The notes below the pieces were generated by a model. That model saw nothing but the letters and a program-made list of their open reading frames with translations, was not told the origin of the DNA and made no database searches. Below, piece after piece: positions 31,410-39,384 of a stretch of 64,000 bases of DNA; position 1 is the first letter of the stretch, and the number at the start of each line of letters is the position of its first letter. The DNA is taken from the NCBI RefSeq assembly GCF_003051005.1, contig NZ_QAOW01000006.1, forward strand, positions 124,001 to 188,000, written 5' to 3'. Made by a program: the position numbers and the translations under genes. The DNA is from Rhodococcus sp. OK519 (GTDB lineage: Bacteria > Actinomycetota > Actinomycetes > Mycobacteriales > Mycobacteriaceae).

Positions 31410-31425
31410 TGTTTCACGTGAATCA
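31410..31425. promoter_or_regulatory. parS: parS site
   Basis: TGTTTCACGTGAATCA. The equivalent spot in the first lipase unit (near 30130) has unrelated bases, so this site was gained here or lost there. Confidence 0.8.
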
Positions 31426-31511
31426 GGTTGGGCGACAACGGATCACCCTATTGCGGCGGTTCGGCCGAATCGCTTGCGTCGTCGGCCCACCCAGAGGTAC
31501 CAGCTTATTTC

Positions 31512-31522
31512 GTCACTGTGAC
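31512..31522. promoter_or_regulatory. Palindrome GTCACTGTGAC, copy 2
   Basis: Same element and TTTC prefix as at 30233, at the matching distance (188 bases) from the decayed lipase start. Confidence 0.55.
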
Positions 31523-31619
31523 AGCAAGCTCCACTTTCGCGGGATTTCGACCCCGAGGGGTGGAGGTTTTCCTCACCGCCGTGGGCGAATCGGGGACCCG
31601 AGGGTCGACTTGCCGTCGA

Positions 31620-31635
31620 TGTTTCACGTGAATCA
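31620..31635. promoter_or_regulatory. parS: parS site
   Basis: TGTTTCACGTGAATCA followed by TTGCGGG, the duplicate of the site at 30338. Confidence 0.8.
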
Positions 31636-31685
31636 TTGCGGGCGTCACGACACCCGCCGCCATCGAACATCATCGGAACCCGAAC

Positions 31686-31701
31686 GGTTCCACGTGAAAC
31701 A
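31686..31701. promoter_or_regulatory. parS: parS site
   Basis: GGTTCCACGTGAAACA, two bases from consensus. Confidence 0.78.
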
Positions 31702-31720
31702 GGTCAGCCGTGTCCGCTGT

Positions 31721-31736
31721 TGTTCCACGTGAAACT
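31721..31736. promoter_or_regulatory. parS: parS site
   Basis: TGTTCCACGTGAAACT, two bases from consensus; 35 bases after the previous one. Confidence 0.8.
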
Positions 31737-31843
31737 CGATGCGCCGGGGTCGGAGATCATCACTTTGTCTGCCCAGCCCGGCCCTCCCCTACCGTCCCGA
31801 GTTCACGGGTGCCGGAGCGAAACCCGAAAACCTTTGCCCGAGT

Positions 31844-32514
31844 TTGTTGTGTGGTGGCTGGTTGGGGAGGATGTTTCACGTGGAACTGGTTGATGAGCAG
31901 TGGGATGTTGTCGGTGCGGTGGCTCGGGTGTTTGGTGAGCGGGCGTCGTTGGCGGAGGGGTATTACGCGTCGTTGGCGTCGGATGGTGTGGTGCGGGGGT
32001 TGATCGGTCCGCGTGAGGTGCCTCGTTTGTGGACGCGGCATGTGCTCAATTGTGGGGTGTTGGGTGAGTTGGTGGGGGTGGGTGAGTCGGTGGTGGATGT
32101 GGGGTCGGGGGCTGGTTTGCCGGGTGTTCCGTTGGCGATTGCGCGTCCGGATGTGCGGGTGACGTTGGTGGAGCCGTTGTTGCGGCGGTCGGTGTATTTG
32201 CAGGAGGTTGTCGACGATCTGGGGCTCGACAATGTGACTGTGGTGCGGGGTCGCGCGGAGGAGTCGGGTGTGGTGAAGGAGGCTGGGGGCGCGGATGTGG
32301 TGACGTCGCGGGCTGTTGCGCCGTTGGAGAAGTTGGCGCGGTGGTCGTTGCCGTTGGTGCGTGTGGGTGGTCGGATGTTGGCGTTGAAGGGTTCGAGTGC
32401 GGCGGAGGAGATTTCTCGTGACCGTGCGACGTTGGCGCGGTTGGGTGCTGGCAAGCTGGGTGTGGTCGAGTGTGGTGGCGCGGTTCTTCCGGTGCCTACG
32501 GTTGTCGTGACGGC
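31844..32514 (+). repeat. Direct repeat carrying rsmG, copy 2 (671 bases)
   Basis: Counterpart of 28325-28995. The match begins at TTGTTGTGTGGTGGCTGG and ends within the last ten codons of rsmG. Confidence 0.92.
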
Positions 32515-32551
32515 AGAGCGTGTTGCCCAACACGGTCGCCGGCACCGCTGA
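31871..32551 (+). CDS. rsmG: 16S rRNA (guanine527-N7)-methyltransferase RsmG, copy 2
   Basis: A 226-residue protein identical to copy 1 through VVVTAERVA, then a different short tail (QHGRRHR). All SAM-binding and substrate motifs are intact, so both copies should be active. The start again lies in a parS. This copy stands directly before parA, the standard place for rsmG in actinobacteria and many other bacteria. Codon use is as odd as in copy 1. Having two intact copies would hide single-copy loss mutations that normally confer low-level streptomycin resistance (inference). Confidence 0.96.
   Translation: MFHVELVDEQWDVVGAVARVFGERASLAEGYYASLASDGVVRGLIGPREVPRLWTRHVLNCGVLGELVGVGESVVDVGSGAGLPGVPLAIARPDVRVTLVEPLLRRSVYLQEVVDDLGLDNVTVVRGRAEESGVVKEAGGADVVTSRAVAPLEKLARWSLPLVRVGGRMLALKGSSAAEEISRDRATLARLGAGKLGVVECGGAVLPVPTVVVTAERVAQHGRRHR
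31872..31886. promoter_or_regulatory. parS: parS site in the rsmG copy 2 start
   Basis: TGTTTCACGTGGAAC over codons 1-6 of rsmG copy 2. Confidence 0.8.
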
Positions 32552-32621
32552 GTTACGGGCTTTCGAGGGCTCGAGGGTTGAGAATTACCGCATGCGCGGT
32601 CATCAAGTGAAGGAGCAGTAG

Positions 32622-33632
32622 ATGTCGGCTGGATCGGAGCCCGCCGTTTCACGGGAAGCGGTTTCACGTGAAACTGCCACCCCGTCTGACTCGACGAACG
32701 GCAGTCGAGGCGAGGGCTATGCCCACTCCTCCCCCTATACCGGGATCTCCCTCGCGGACACGCCGATCGGGGCAGCAGCGCAGCGAGCAAGTCAGGTGCT
32801 GCATCCCGGATCGGTGAGCCTGCCGCGGCCGTCTGAGCGCCGCGTCTTCACGATTGCGAACCAGAAGGGCGGCGTCGGCAAGACGACATCCACGGTGAAC
32901 CTCGCGTCTGCGCTCGCGATCCAGGGTCTCACCGTGCTGGTCGTCGACCTCGATCCGCAGGGCAACGCGAGCACCGCGCTGGGTGTCCCGCACACCTCGG
33001 GAACGCCGTCGAGCTACGAACTGCTCATCGGTGAGGTGACCGCCAAGGAGGCGATCCAGCAGAGCCCGCACAACGAGCGCCTCTTCTGCATCCCCGCGAC
33101 GATCGACCTGGCCGGCGCCGAGATCGAACTCGTCTCGATGGTGGCTCGCGAGAACCGCCTCAAGAACGCGCTGTCCGAGAAGGCGCTCGCAGACATCGAT
33201 GTCGACTACATCCTCATCGACTGCCCGCCGTCGCTCGGCCTGCTGACGGTCAACGCGATGGTCGCCGCGAAGGAGGTGTTGATTCCGATCCAGTGCGAGT
33301 ACTACGCACTCGAAGGCGTCGGGCAGTTGCTCCGCAACATCGAACTCGTCCAGGCGCACCTCAACCCCGACTTGCACGTGTCGACCGTCCTACTGACGAT
33401 GTACGACGCACGCACCAAGCTCGCCGATCAGGTGGCCGAGGAGGTCCGCAAGCACTTCGGCGACGTGGTGCTGCGCGCGGTCATCCCCCGCAGCGTCAAG
33501 GTGTCCGAGGCGCCCGGCTACGGCATGACGGTCCTCGACTACGACCCGGGTTCGAGGGGGGCGATGAGCTATCTCGATGCCGGCCGCGAACTCGCGGCAC
33601 GCGCGATGTCCACCAAGACTCAGGAGCAGTGA
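32622..33632 (+). CDS. parA: Chromosome partitioning ATPase ParA
   Basis: A 336-residue Walker-type ATPase that moves ParB-parS complexes over the nucleoid. Deviant Walker [13 protein letters not shown] near residue 85, [10 protein letters not shown], and [18 protein letters not shown]. About 70 residues precede the core. A near-consensus parS (32660-32675) lies inside the coding sequence, spelling Val-Ser-Arg-Glu-Thr, with a weaker relative (GTTTCACGGGAAGC) just before it. ATG at 32622 has AAGGAG seven bases upstream. The stop is one base before parB. Confidence 0.97.
   Translation: MSAGSEPAVSREAVSRETATPSDSTNGSRGEGYAHSSPYTGISLADTPIGAAAQRASQVLHPGSVSLPRPSERRVFTIANQKGGVGKTTSTVNLASALAIQGLTVLVVDLDPQGNASTALGVPHTSGTPSSYELLIGEVTAKEAIQQSPHNERLFCIPATIDLAGAEIELVSMVARENRLKNALSEKALADIDVDYILIDCPPSLGLLTVNAMVAAKEVLIPIQCEYYALEGVGQLLRNIELVQAHLNPDLHVSTVLLTMYDARTKLADQVAEEVRKHFGDVVLRAVIPRSVKVSEAPGYGMTVLDYDPGSRGAMSYLDAGRELAARAMSTKTQEQ
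32660..32675. promoter_or_regulatory. parS: parS site inside the parA coding sequence
   Basis: GGTTTCACGTGAAACT; the central 14 bases are a perfect palindrome. Two end bases differ from consensus. Confidence 0.85.
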
Positions 33633-33633
33633 G

Positions 33634-34761
33634 ATGGCGCAGACACGCAAGGGCGGCCTCGGACGTGGGCTCGCGGCACTGATCCCGACGGGCCCGGCCA
33701 ACGGAGGACCCGGACTGGGGAACGCGGCTGCCGACGTCATCATCGGTACGTCCGCTCCGGCCGTCGACACGGCGGTCGACACCGCCGTCGAGACCGAGGC
33801 TCCGCCGGCCAAGGCGTCGAAGCCTGCCGCCAAGAAGGCTCCCGCGAAGGCGGCGTCCAAGACCGCATCCAAGCCGGCGCAGTCCGACGTGGTGGCCACA
33901 GCGCCCACGCCGGCGCCCGCGGTCCTCACCGACGCGGAGCCCCTCTCCCCCACCGGCGCGGTCTACCACGAGATCCCGCCGCTGCAGATCGAGCCCAACC
34001 CCAAGCAGCCGCGCAGCGTCTTCGACGAGGAAGCTCTCGGCGAGCTGGTGCACTCGATCCGTGAGTTCGGTCTGATGCAGCCGATCGTCGTCCGGCGGAC
34101 AGGGCCCGAGCAGTACCAGCTCGTGATGGGTGAGCGCCGTTGGCGAGCCAGCCAGCTCGCCGGCCTCGAGACCATCCCCGCGATCGTCCGCGAGACCACC
34201 GACGAATCCATGCTGCGCGACGCGCTGCTGGAGAACATCCACCGCGTGCAGCTCAATCCGCTCGAAGAGGCGGCCGCGTACCAGCAGCTGCTCGAGGAAT
34301 TCGAGGTCACTCACGAGGAACTGGCGTCCCGGATCGGACGATCCCGTCCCGTCGTGACGAACATGATCCGTCTCCTCAAGCTGCCGATCCCGGTGCAGCG
34401 CCGCGTCGCGGCGGGAGTGCTGTCTGCCGGGCACGCGCGGTCGCTGCTCTCGCTGGAGGCCGGCGCCGACGCGCAGGAGGTGCTCGCTGCCCGCATCGTC
34501 GCGGAGGGCATGTCCGTCCGCGCGACGGAGGAAGCGGTGATGCTCGCCAACCGTGAGGGCCCCTCCCCTACCCCACCGGTGAAGCGCAAGCCGATCCAGA
34601 TGCCGGGTCTGCAGGATGTCGCCGAGCGGTTGTCGAACTCGTTCGATACCCGGGTGACGGTGAGCCTCGGCAAGCGCAAGGGCAAGATCACCGTCGAGTT
34701 CGGTTCGGTGGACGATCTCGAACGCATCGTGAAGATGATGGAGAAGCAGGCCGGAAACTGA
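33634..34761 (+). CDS. parB: Chromosome partitioning protein ParB
   Basis: A 375-residue CTP-dependent DNA clamp loaded at parS. N-terminal [13 protein letters not shown], an Ala/Lys/Pro-rich linker (about residues 40-100), then the CTP/ParB box with [14 protein letters not shown] and [12 protein letters not shown], the parS-binding HTH with [20 protein letters not shown], and a C-terminal dimerisation domain. ATG at 33634 follows GGAG. It forms an operon with parA. Nine parS-like sites lie within 5 kb left and right of it. Confidence 0.98.
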   Translation: MAQTRKGGLGRGLAALIPTGPANGGPGLGNAAADVIIGTSAPAVDTAVDTAVETEAPPAKASKPAAKKAPAKAASKTASKPAQSDVVATAPTPAPAVLTDAEPLSPTGAVYHEIPPLQIEPNPKQPRSVFDEEALGELVHSIREFGLMQPIVVRRTGPEQYQLVMGERRWRASQLAGLETIPAIVRETTDESMLRDALLENIHRVQLNPLEEAAAYQQLLEEFEVTHEELASRIGRSRPVVTNMIRLLKLPIPVQRRVAAGVLSAGHARSLLSLEAGADAQEVLAARIVAEGMSVRATEEAVMLANREGPSPTPPVKRKPIQMPGLQDVAERLSNSFDTRVTVSLGKRKGKITVEFGSVDDLERIVKMMEKQAGN

Positions 34762-34797
34762 GCCTGTTCGCGGTGAACGGACACCCGTGAGCGTTTC

Positions 34798-34808
34798 GTC
34801 ACTGTGAC
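34798..34808. promoter_or_regulatory. Palindrome GTCACTGTGAC, copy 3
   Basis: Same palindrome and TTTC prefix as the two in the lipase units, here 37 bases after the parB stop in otherwise unrelated sequence. Confidence 0.5.
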
Positions 34809-34874
34809 GTTACAGGTGTATCGGGGCGCGGCACAGTCGCTTCGCTCTCGTCGGAATCACATAGTTTCCGCCCG

Positions 34875-34924
34875 GCCGAGAACGGAACTATCCCCTATTC
34901 TGGAGGGATAGTTCCGTTCTCGGC
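34875..34924. terminator. Perfect 20-base inverted repeat downstream of parB
   Basis: Arms 34875-34894 and 34905-34924 are exact reverse complements (GCCGAGAACGGAACTATCCC on the left) around a ten-base loop. No T run follows, so it may be a Rho-type or structural terminator, or a protein-binding palindrome upstream of the GNAT gene. Confidence 0.7.
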
Positions 34925-34936
34925 GGGATTGTGATT

Positions 34937-34958
34937 CCGGGTGGTTGCGACCACCCGG
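34937..34958. terminator. Second hairpin between parB and the GNAT gene
   Basis: CCGGGTGGT-TGCG-ACCACCCGG: nine-base perfect stem with a four-base loop, 12 bases after the larger inverted repeat. Confidence 0.55.
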
Positions 34959-34986
34959 GGCAAGCGCACGGAGGCTGGCTTACACG

Positions 34987-35676
34987 GTGTCGACAAGCGT
35001 CACGTCACTCACGCTCGATGGACTCGACAAGCTGTCCAGCCACGCGCGTCGATGCGTTTTCTGGGAGATGGATCCGGACGCGGTCCACCAGGCCCGCGAC
35101 TTCTACGACCCCGAGTTCGAGAAGGAAGCATGGCTCTCGATGGTCATGCTCGAATGGGGATCCTGCGGCCAGGTGGCCCTCGTCGACGACAAGCCCGCGG
35201 GATGCGCGCTGTATGCCCCGCCCAGCATGGTGCCGCGCTCCGACCTCTTCCCCACAGCTCCCGTCAGCGCCGACGCCATCCTGCTGACGACGATGCGACT
35301 GGAGCCCATCGGTGACGAGCACGGACTGGGCGCCACGCTCGTCCAGGCCGCGATCGGTGACCTGGTCCGACGCGGCGTCCGGGCACTCGAGGCCTTCGGG
35401 ATCCGCGCCGACGCGGAAGCGACCCCGACCAGTACACCTTCGGCGACGGCGGCCCGCGAGTGCTCGCCACAGGAATGCATGATCAGCTCCGACTTCCTCG
35501 AGGACGTCGGATTCGAGGTGGTTGCACCGCACCACCGATTCCCGCGACTGCGACTCGAACTCGACCGCGACCACCTGTGGAAGGCCGACGTCGAGGCGGC
35601 CCTGGATCGCCTGCTGGAGACCGCGACCCTGTCGCTCCTCGATATCGGCGAGAAAAGCGCTCTGGCGGTCGGCTAG
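34987..35676 (+). CDS. GNAT family N-acetyltransferase-like protein
   Basis: About 229 residues. The acetyl-CoA binding region appears around RLEPIGDEHGLGATLVQAAIGDL, a degenerate form of the R/Q-x-x-G-x-G/A loop. DFLEDVGFEVVAPH near residue 180 is the usual C-terminal GNAT strand-helix. A gene of this type lies between parB and cwlM in mycobacteria and other relatives; its substrate is unknown. GTG at 34987 has GGAGG 12 bases upstream. It converges with cwlM. Confidence 0.8.
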   Translation: MSTSVTSLTLDGLDKLSSHARRCVFWEMDPDAVHQARDFYDPEFEKEAWLSMVMLEWGSCGQVALVDDKPAGCALYAPPSMVPRSDLFPTAPVSADAILLTTMRLEPIGDEHGLGATLVQAAIGDLVRRGVRALEAFGIRADAEATPTSTPSATAARECSPQECMISSDFLEDVGFEVVAPHHRFPRLRLELDRDHLWKADVEAALDRLLETATLSLLDIGEKSALAVG

Positions 35677-35832
35677 AGCCCTTTTCGTGGCTCTCATTGT
35701 GAGACGGGTCGGCGATATCGCCCCGAGGGGCCGGCGCTGAGAGCTAGGTTGAGCAAATCGTGGGAGAAGTCGTGTTCTTCCCCGCCTACTGGGTCGCGTG
35801 GTACGTGCGAGACAGCAGGCGGGCGAACAGGA

Positions 35833-37035
35833 TCAGCGAGCCTGGGGCGCGCTGGAGAGTTCTTCCGCGAGCAACTCCGCGAATGTGAACGTGCCCGTCG
35901 GGGCGTCGTCCTGTCCCAGCAGGTACAGGCGCTTGACCGCGATCAGAATGGCCTCGGCGATGGTGTCCCGCGACCGCGGATCGGTGAGTACTGAGATGTC
36001 GAATTCGTTTGTGAGATAACCGATGTCGACCTGCACCGTGGGCATCTTGGTGAGTCGCAACAGTTCCCACGTACGACCGTGAGTTCTGCAGTCCCGCAGT
36101 CGAGTTCGTGCCACAACCTCGCGCTGGATGAAACCGGTGAGGATCTGACCGATCATCGATGTGGAACCGTGCGAGTTGCCGAAGTGGAAGCTCGCGACAC
36201 CGCTCGCGGCCGGGCTGGCGTGGCTGTCGCAGCGCAGCGAGATCATGAGATCGGCGTCGAACCCGTTGGACGTCTCGGCGCGCTCGGCCTCGCTGGGGTT
36301 GGCGTGTTGGGGCCGGGACAGGAACGTCTCCATCCCGGTGGCGGCCATGCGGCCCTCGAGTCGGCTCGCGAGGTCCCACAGGATGTCGGCCTCACTCATC
36401 GGGCCGTGCGGGGTCTTCACGATCCGGCCGGTGTCGGCGCCGCCCAGTCCCGGGTCGATGACGATCCGCTTGCCACTCAGCTGCGGGCCGGACCGGCGGA
36501 CCAGTTCCTCCTCGCTGATGGCGTGCGGGGAACCACCGGAGACGCGGGTGCCGAGCAGTTCCAGCGACCGCAGCGTGGCCGGGCCACAAATGCCGTCGGC
36601 GGCGATGCCGATCTCGCGCTGGAACGAACTGAGGGCCTCGTGCGTCTGCGGGCCGAAGTAGCCGTCGACACGCCCGATGTAGAAGCCGAGATCCTGCAGG
36701 CGCGTCTGCAGGGCCGCGACGTCGTCACCGTAGAGCGGTGCCGACAACTGGTAGATGAGGGTGCGAGCCCCGAGCCGGTACGACGCCTCCTTGAGGGAGC
36801 GGTACGTTGCCGGGCCGACGATGCCGTCGACGAGCAGTCCGCGTTGCTGCTGGAATGCCCGGACGGCGGAGTCGAGATGGTGGTCGAACATCGCGTCGGG
36901 CGACACCCAGTGCGAGCCGTTGACGGCCTCACGATGCGTCTCGGCCACCCCGTTGTGGAGGAAGCCGAGGCCGGTCAAAGTACCCCGAATCTCGGCGACG
37001 GCGGGGCCGTGATCGCCGTGACGGAGTAGCTGCAT
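35833..37035 (-). CDS. cwlM: CwlM-type peptidoglycan regulator (amidase fold with altered catalytic residues)
   Basis: A 400-residue protein: two peptidoglycan-binding domains (about 1-70 and 85-150), then an N-acetylmuramoyl-L-alanine amidase_3 domain. Metal ligands expected in active amidases are replaced: IDPGLGG has Leu where His is usual, and VQVDIGYL has Asp where Glu is usual. In mycobacteria CwlM is cytoplasmic and, when phosphorylated by PknB, activates MurA rather than cleaving the wall. No signal peptide is seen, consistent with that. ATG at 37035. A short linker-like tail (DDAPTGTFTFAELLAEEL) ends the chain. Confidence 0.92.
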   Translation of the reverse strand: MQLLRHGDHGPAVAEIRGTLTGLGFLHNGVAETHREAVNGSHWVSPDAMFDHHLDSAVRAFQQQRGLLVDGIVGPATYRSLKEASYRLGARTLIYQLSAPLYGDDVAALQTRLQDLGFYIGRVDGYFGPQTHEALSSFQREIGIAADGICGPATLRSLELLGTRVSGGSPHAISEEELVRRSGPQLSGKRIVIDPGLGGADTGRIVKTPHGPMSEADILWDLASRLEGRMAATGMETFLSRPQHANPSEAERAETSNGFDADLMISLRCDSHASPAASGVASFHFGNSHGSTSMIGQILTGFIQREVVARTRLRDCRTHGRTWELLRLTKMPTVQVDIGYLTNEFDISVLTDPRSRDTIAEAILIAVKRLYLLGQDDAPTGTFTFAELLAEELSSAPQAR

Positions 37036-37107
37036 GCTCGCGGGCCTTTCGTTGCGCGGACGTTTGTCGATTCTTTCAGACGGCGCTCGGCCCCGGAAAT
37101 CTGCTCA

Positions 37108-37155
37108 GGCCACAGTGTGACAAGACTGTGGTGCCGGTCTGGTCACACTGTGGCC
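37108..37155 (-). terminator. Inverted repeat downstream of trxA
   Basis: GGCCACAGTGTGAC (37108-37121) and GTCACACTGTGGCC (37142-37155) are perfect 14-base complements around a 20-base loop. It lies right after trxA in its direction of transcription and before cwlM, so a terminator is likely. There is no T run. Confidence 0.65.
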
Positions 37156-37188
37156 CGGCAAAGGGTCCAACGGGACGAACGGGACGCG

Positions 37189-37512
37189 TCAGAGGACGTC
37201 TGCGAGATCCTTGAGCAGAGCGGCCTTGCCCTTCGCGCCGACAATCGTCTTCACGGGCTTGCCGCCCTGGAACAGGATCATCGTGGGGATCGACATCACC
37301 TGGAAATCGCGGGCCGCGCCCGGGTTCTGGTCGATGTCGAGCTTCGCGACCGTGAGCTTGTCGCTGTGCTCACCGGCGATCTCCTCGAGCACCGGAGCCA
37401 CCATCTTGCACGGACCGCACCAGGTGGCCCAGAAATCGACGAGCACGGGCTTCTCGGAGTCGAGAACCTCCTGCTTGAACGAGTCGTCGTTGATCGTGAT
37501 GGTGTTCGCCAC
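37189..37512 (-). CDS. trxA: Thioredoxin
   Basis: A 107-residue thioredoxin with the active site WATWCGPCKMVAP. The cis-Pro lies in MSIPTMILF. It reduces protein disulfides with electrons from TrxB. ATG at 37512 follows trxB by about 50 bases, forming the trxB-trxA operon read leftward. Confidence 0.98.
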   Translation of the reverse strand: MANTITINDDSFKQEVLDSEKPVLVDFWATWCGPCKMVAPVLEEIAGEHSDKLTVAKLDIDQNPGAARDFQVMSIPTMILFQGGKPVKTIVGAKGKAALLKDLADVL

Positions 37513-37564
37513 AGAATCCTCCTGGGATCTGATCCGGTTCGGTTGACGGATGGGGGTAGGCAGG

Positions 37565-38554
37565 TCAGGCGTCGACGGCGACGGGCTCGCCCGCAGCGGC
37601 CAGGGTGTTGTCGGTGATGTCGCCCTGGTCCGACAGCCAGCGCTCGGCGTCGATGGCGGCGGCGCAGCCGGTGCCGGCGGCGGTGATGGCCTGACGGTAG
37701 GTGTGGTCCACCAGGTCGCCGGCCGCGAACACGCCCTCGGTCGAGGTCGCGGTGGTGGGCGACTGCACCTTCACGTAGCCGGCGTCGTCGACGTCGACCT
37801 GGCCCTTGACGAGCTCGCTGCGCGGGTCGTGGCCGATCGCGACGAACATGCCGGTGACGGCCAGCGTGGACTGCTCGCCGGTGACGGTGTCGCGGATCAC
37901 CAGGCCGGTGACGCTGTTCTCGCCGAGGACCTCGATGGGCTCGGCGTTGGTGACGAAGCGGATCTTCTCGTTCGCCTTGGCGCGCTCGAGCATGATGCGG
38001 GAGGCGCGGAACTCCTCGCGGCGGTGCACCAGGGTGACGCTGCGTGCGAACTTGGTGAGGAAGGTGGCTTCCTCCATCGCGGAGTCGCCGCCGCCGACCA
38101 CGACGATGTCCTGGTCGCGGAAGAAGAAGCCGTCACACGTGGCGCACGCACTCACACCGCGGCCGAGGAGGCGCTCCTCGCCCTCGATGCCGAGGTAACG
38201 GGCGGCGGCGCCCATCGCGAGGATGACGGCGCGGGCGTAGTACGTCTCACCGTTCGCGACGACCTTCTTGACCGGGCCGTCCAGCTCGATCTCCTCGACG
38301 TCCTCGGTGCGGATGTCCGCACCGAAGCGCTTGGCCTGCTCGCGCATCTCGTCCATGAGGTCCGGGCCCATGATGCCCTCGCGGAAGCCCGGGAAGTTCT
38401 CCACCTCGGTGGTGGTCATCAGCGAGCCGCCGAACTGGGTGCCCTCGAAGAGGAGGGGCTCGAGCTCCGCACGGGCGGCGTAGACGCCGGCCGTGTACCC
38501 GGCGGGTCCGGAGCCGACGATGATGAGGTCACGGACCGTGGTCGGAGTAGTCAT
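37565..38554 (-). CDS. trxB: Thioredoxin reductase
   Basis: A 329-residue NADPH-dependent flavoenzyme. FAD motif [16 protein letters not shown], redox-active CATC in [16 protein letters not shown] motif [12 protein letters not shown], and the C-terminal [23 protein letters not shown] at 38554 has AGGAAAGG upstream. A SigH/SigR-type promoter lies 93-118 bases ahead, so it should be induced by thiol stress. Confidence 0.98.
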   Translation of the reverse strand: MTTPTTVRDLIIVGSGPAGYTAGVYAARAELEPLLFEGTQFGGSLMTTTEVENFPGFREGIMGPDLMDEMREQAKRFGADIRTEDVEEIELDGPVKKVVANGETYYARAVILAMGAAARYLGIEGEERLLGRGVSACATCDGFFFRDQDIVVVGGGDSAMEEATFLTKFARSVTLVHRREEFRASRIMLERAKANEKIRFVTNAEPIEVLGENSVTGLVIRDTVTGEQSTLAVTGMFVAIGHDPRSELVKGQVDVDDAGYVKVQSPTTATSTEGVFAAGDLVDHTYRQAITAAGTGCAAAIDAERWLSDQGDITDNTLAAAGEPVAVDA

Positions 38555-38646
38555 GCGGGCCTTTCCTGTCTGTCCTGCGCTGCGACGGTTCACTTTGCTC
38601 ACGCGTACCCGCCGGGGAGGGCGTGGCTCGCGGAGTCGGTCAGGTC

Positions 38647-38672
38647 AACAACAGATTAGTGGGTGTTGTTCC
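38647..38672 (-). promoter_or_regulatory. SigH/SigR-type promoter of trxB-trxA
   Basis: Reading leftward: GGAAC (38672-38668), 18 bases, GTT (38649-38647). This fits the disulfide-stress sigma consensus GGAAT/C-N18-GTT. Thioredoxin genes are classic members of that regulon in mycobacteria and Streptomyces. Confidence 0.65.
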
Positions 38673-38710
38673 CCGCGGGGGTGTGCCGCCACGTGGCTTC
38701 CGCTGTCGAA

Positions 38711-38726
38711 CGTTTCACGTGGAACC
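38711..38726. promoter_or_regulatory. parS: parS site upstream of trxB
   Basis: CGTTTCACGTGGAACC, three bases from consensus; the outlying member of the group, 4 kb beyond parB. Confidence 0.7.
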
Positions 38727-38760
38727 AGAGGTGTGCACCGCGTCATAGGAGCGGCGCGTG

Positions 38761-39354
38761 TCAGTCGGTCCGCCGCGCGAGGTCGGTGACGTAGGGCCGC
38801 ACCAGGTCGGCCGCGTTGCGGCGCGCGGTCTCGAGATCCTCGCCCCGCTCGACCTGCCGGGTCGCCGCGTGCAGCACCGCGTTGATCAGTTCGGACATCG
38901 CGGCGACATCCCGCGCTCCCAGCTCGCGCAGCGCGTCGGACAGCGGGGTGTAGAGATCGTCGTGCATCGCACGGCTCTTGGCGTCGAGTTCCGGGCCGGG
39001 TGCGAGCTGCGCGAGGGCTGTCGCGATGGCGTGCTCGCCCTCGGCGACGAGGGCCAGGTTGGCGTCGATGTACGCCAGGACCCGCCGATCGGGAGAACCG
39101 GCGTCGGACATGGCGGAGGCGACCCGGGCCGACCACCGGGGGAAGGCGTCCTCGATCAGCGCCTCCAAGAGGTGCTGACGAGACCGGAAGTACTGGTACA
39201 TGCTCGACCGCGCCAGCCCGGCGCGGGCGGCGACCTCACCGAACGACGGGATGTCGGTGGCCCCCTCGGCGAGGACCTCACGTGCTGCGTCGAGGAGGGC
39301 ACGTTCCTGGGCGGCTCGATGCTCACCGACGGTGGGTGCAGTGATCCGCGGCAC
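38761..39354 (-). CDS. TetR family transcriptional regulator
   Basis: A 197-residue repressor. The HTH (about residues 30-65) reads IPSFGEVAARAGLARSSMYQYF. The ligand domain is unrecognised. GTG at 39354 has AGGAGG four bases upstream. It is 30 bases downstream of an ABC exporter gene pair on the same strand and likely controls it; a candidate operator lies at 41357-41372. Confidence 0.88.
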   Translation of the reverse strand: MPRITAPTVGEHRAAQERALLDAAREVLAEGATDIPSFGEVAARAGLARSSMYQYFRSRQHLLEALIEDAFPRWSARVASAMSDAGSPDRRVLAYIDANLALVAEGEHAIATALAQLAPGPELDAKSRAMHDDLYTPLSDALRELGARDVAAMSELINAVLHAATRQVERGEDLETARRNAADLVRPYVTDLARRTD

Positions 39355-39384
39355 GTGCCCTCCTCTCTCGCTGCTGGTTCGCGA

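Larger units (their letters stand above)
31325..31870. other. 546-base region between the decayed lipase and rsmG copy 2, rich in parS sites
   Basis: Contains the upstream unit of the pseudogene with four parS sites (31410, 31620, 31686, 31721) and one GTCACTGTGAC palindrome. From about 31740 it presumably contains the promoter of rsmG copy 2. No gene is supported. Confidence 0.7.

Noticed and set aside
32645-32659. GTTTCACGGGAAGC near the parA start as a parS
   Set aside because: The CACGTG core is broken, so it is at best a weak relic next to the strong site at 32660.
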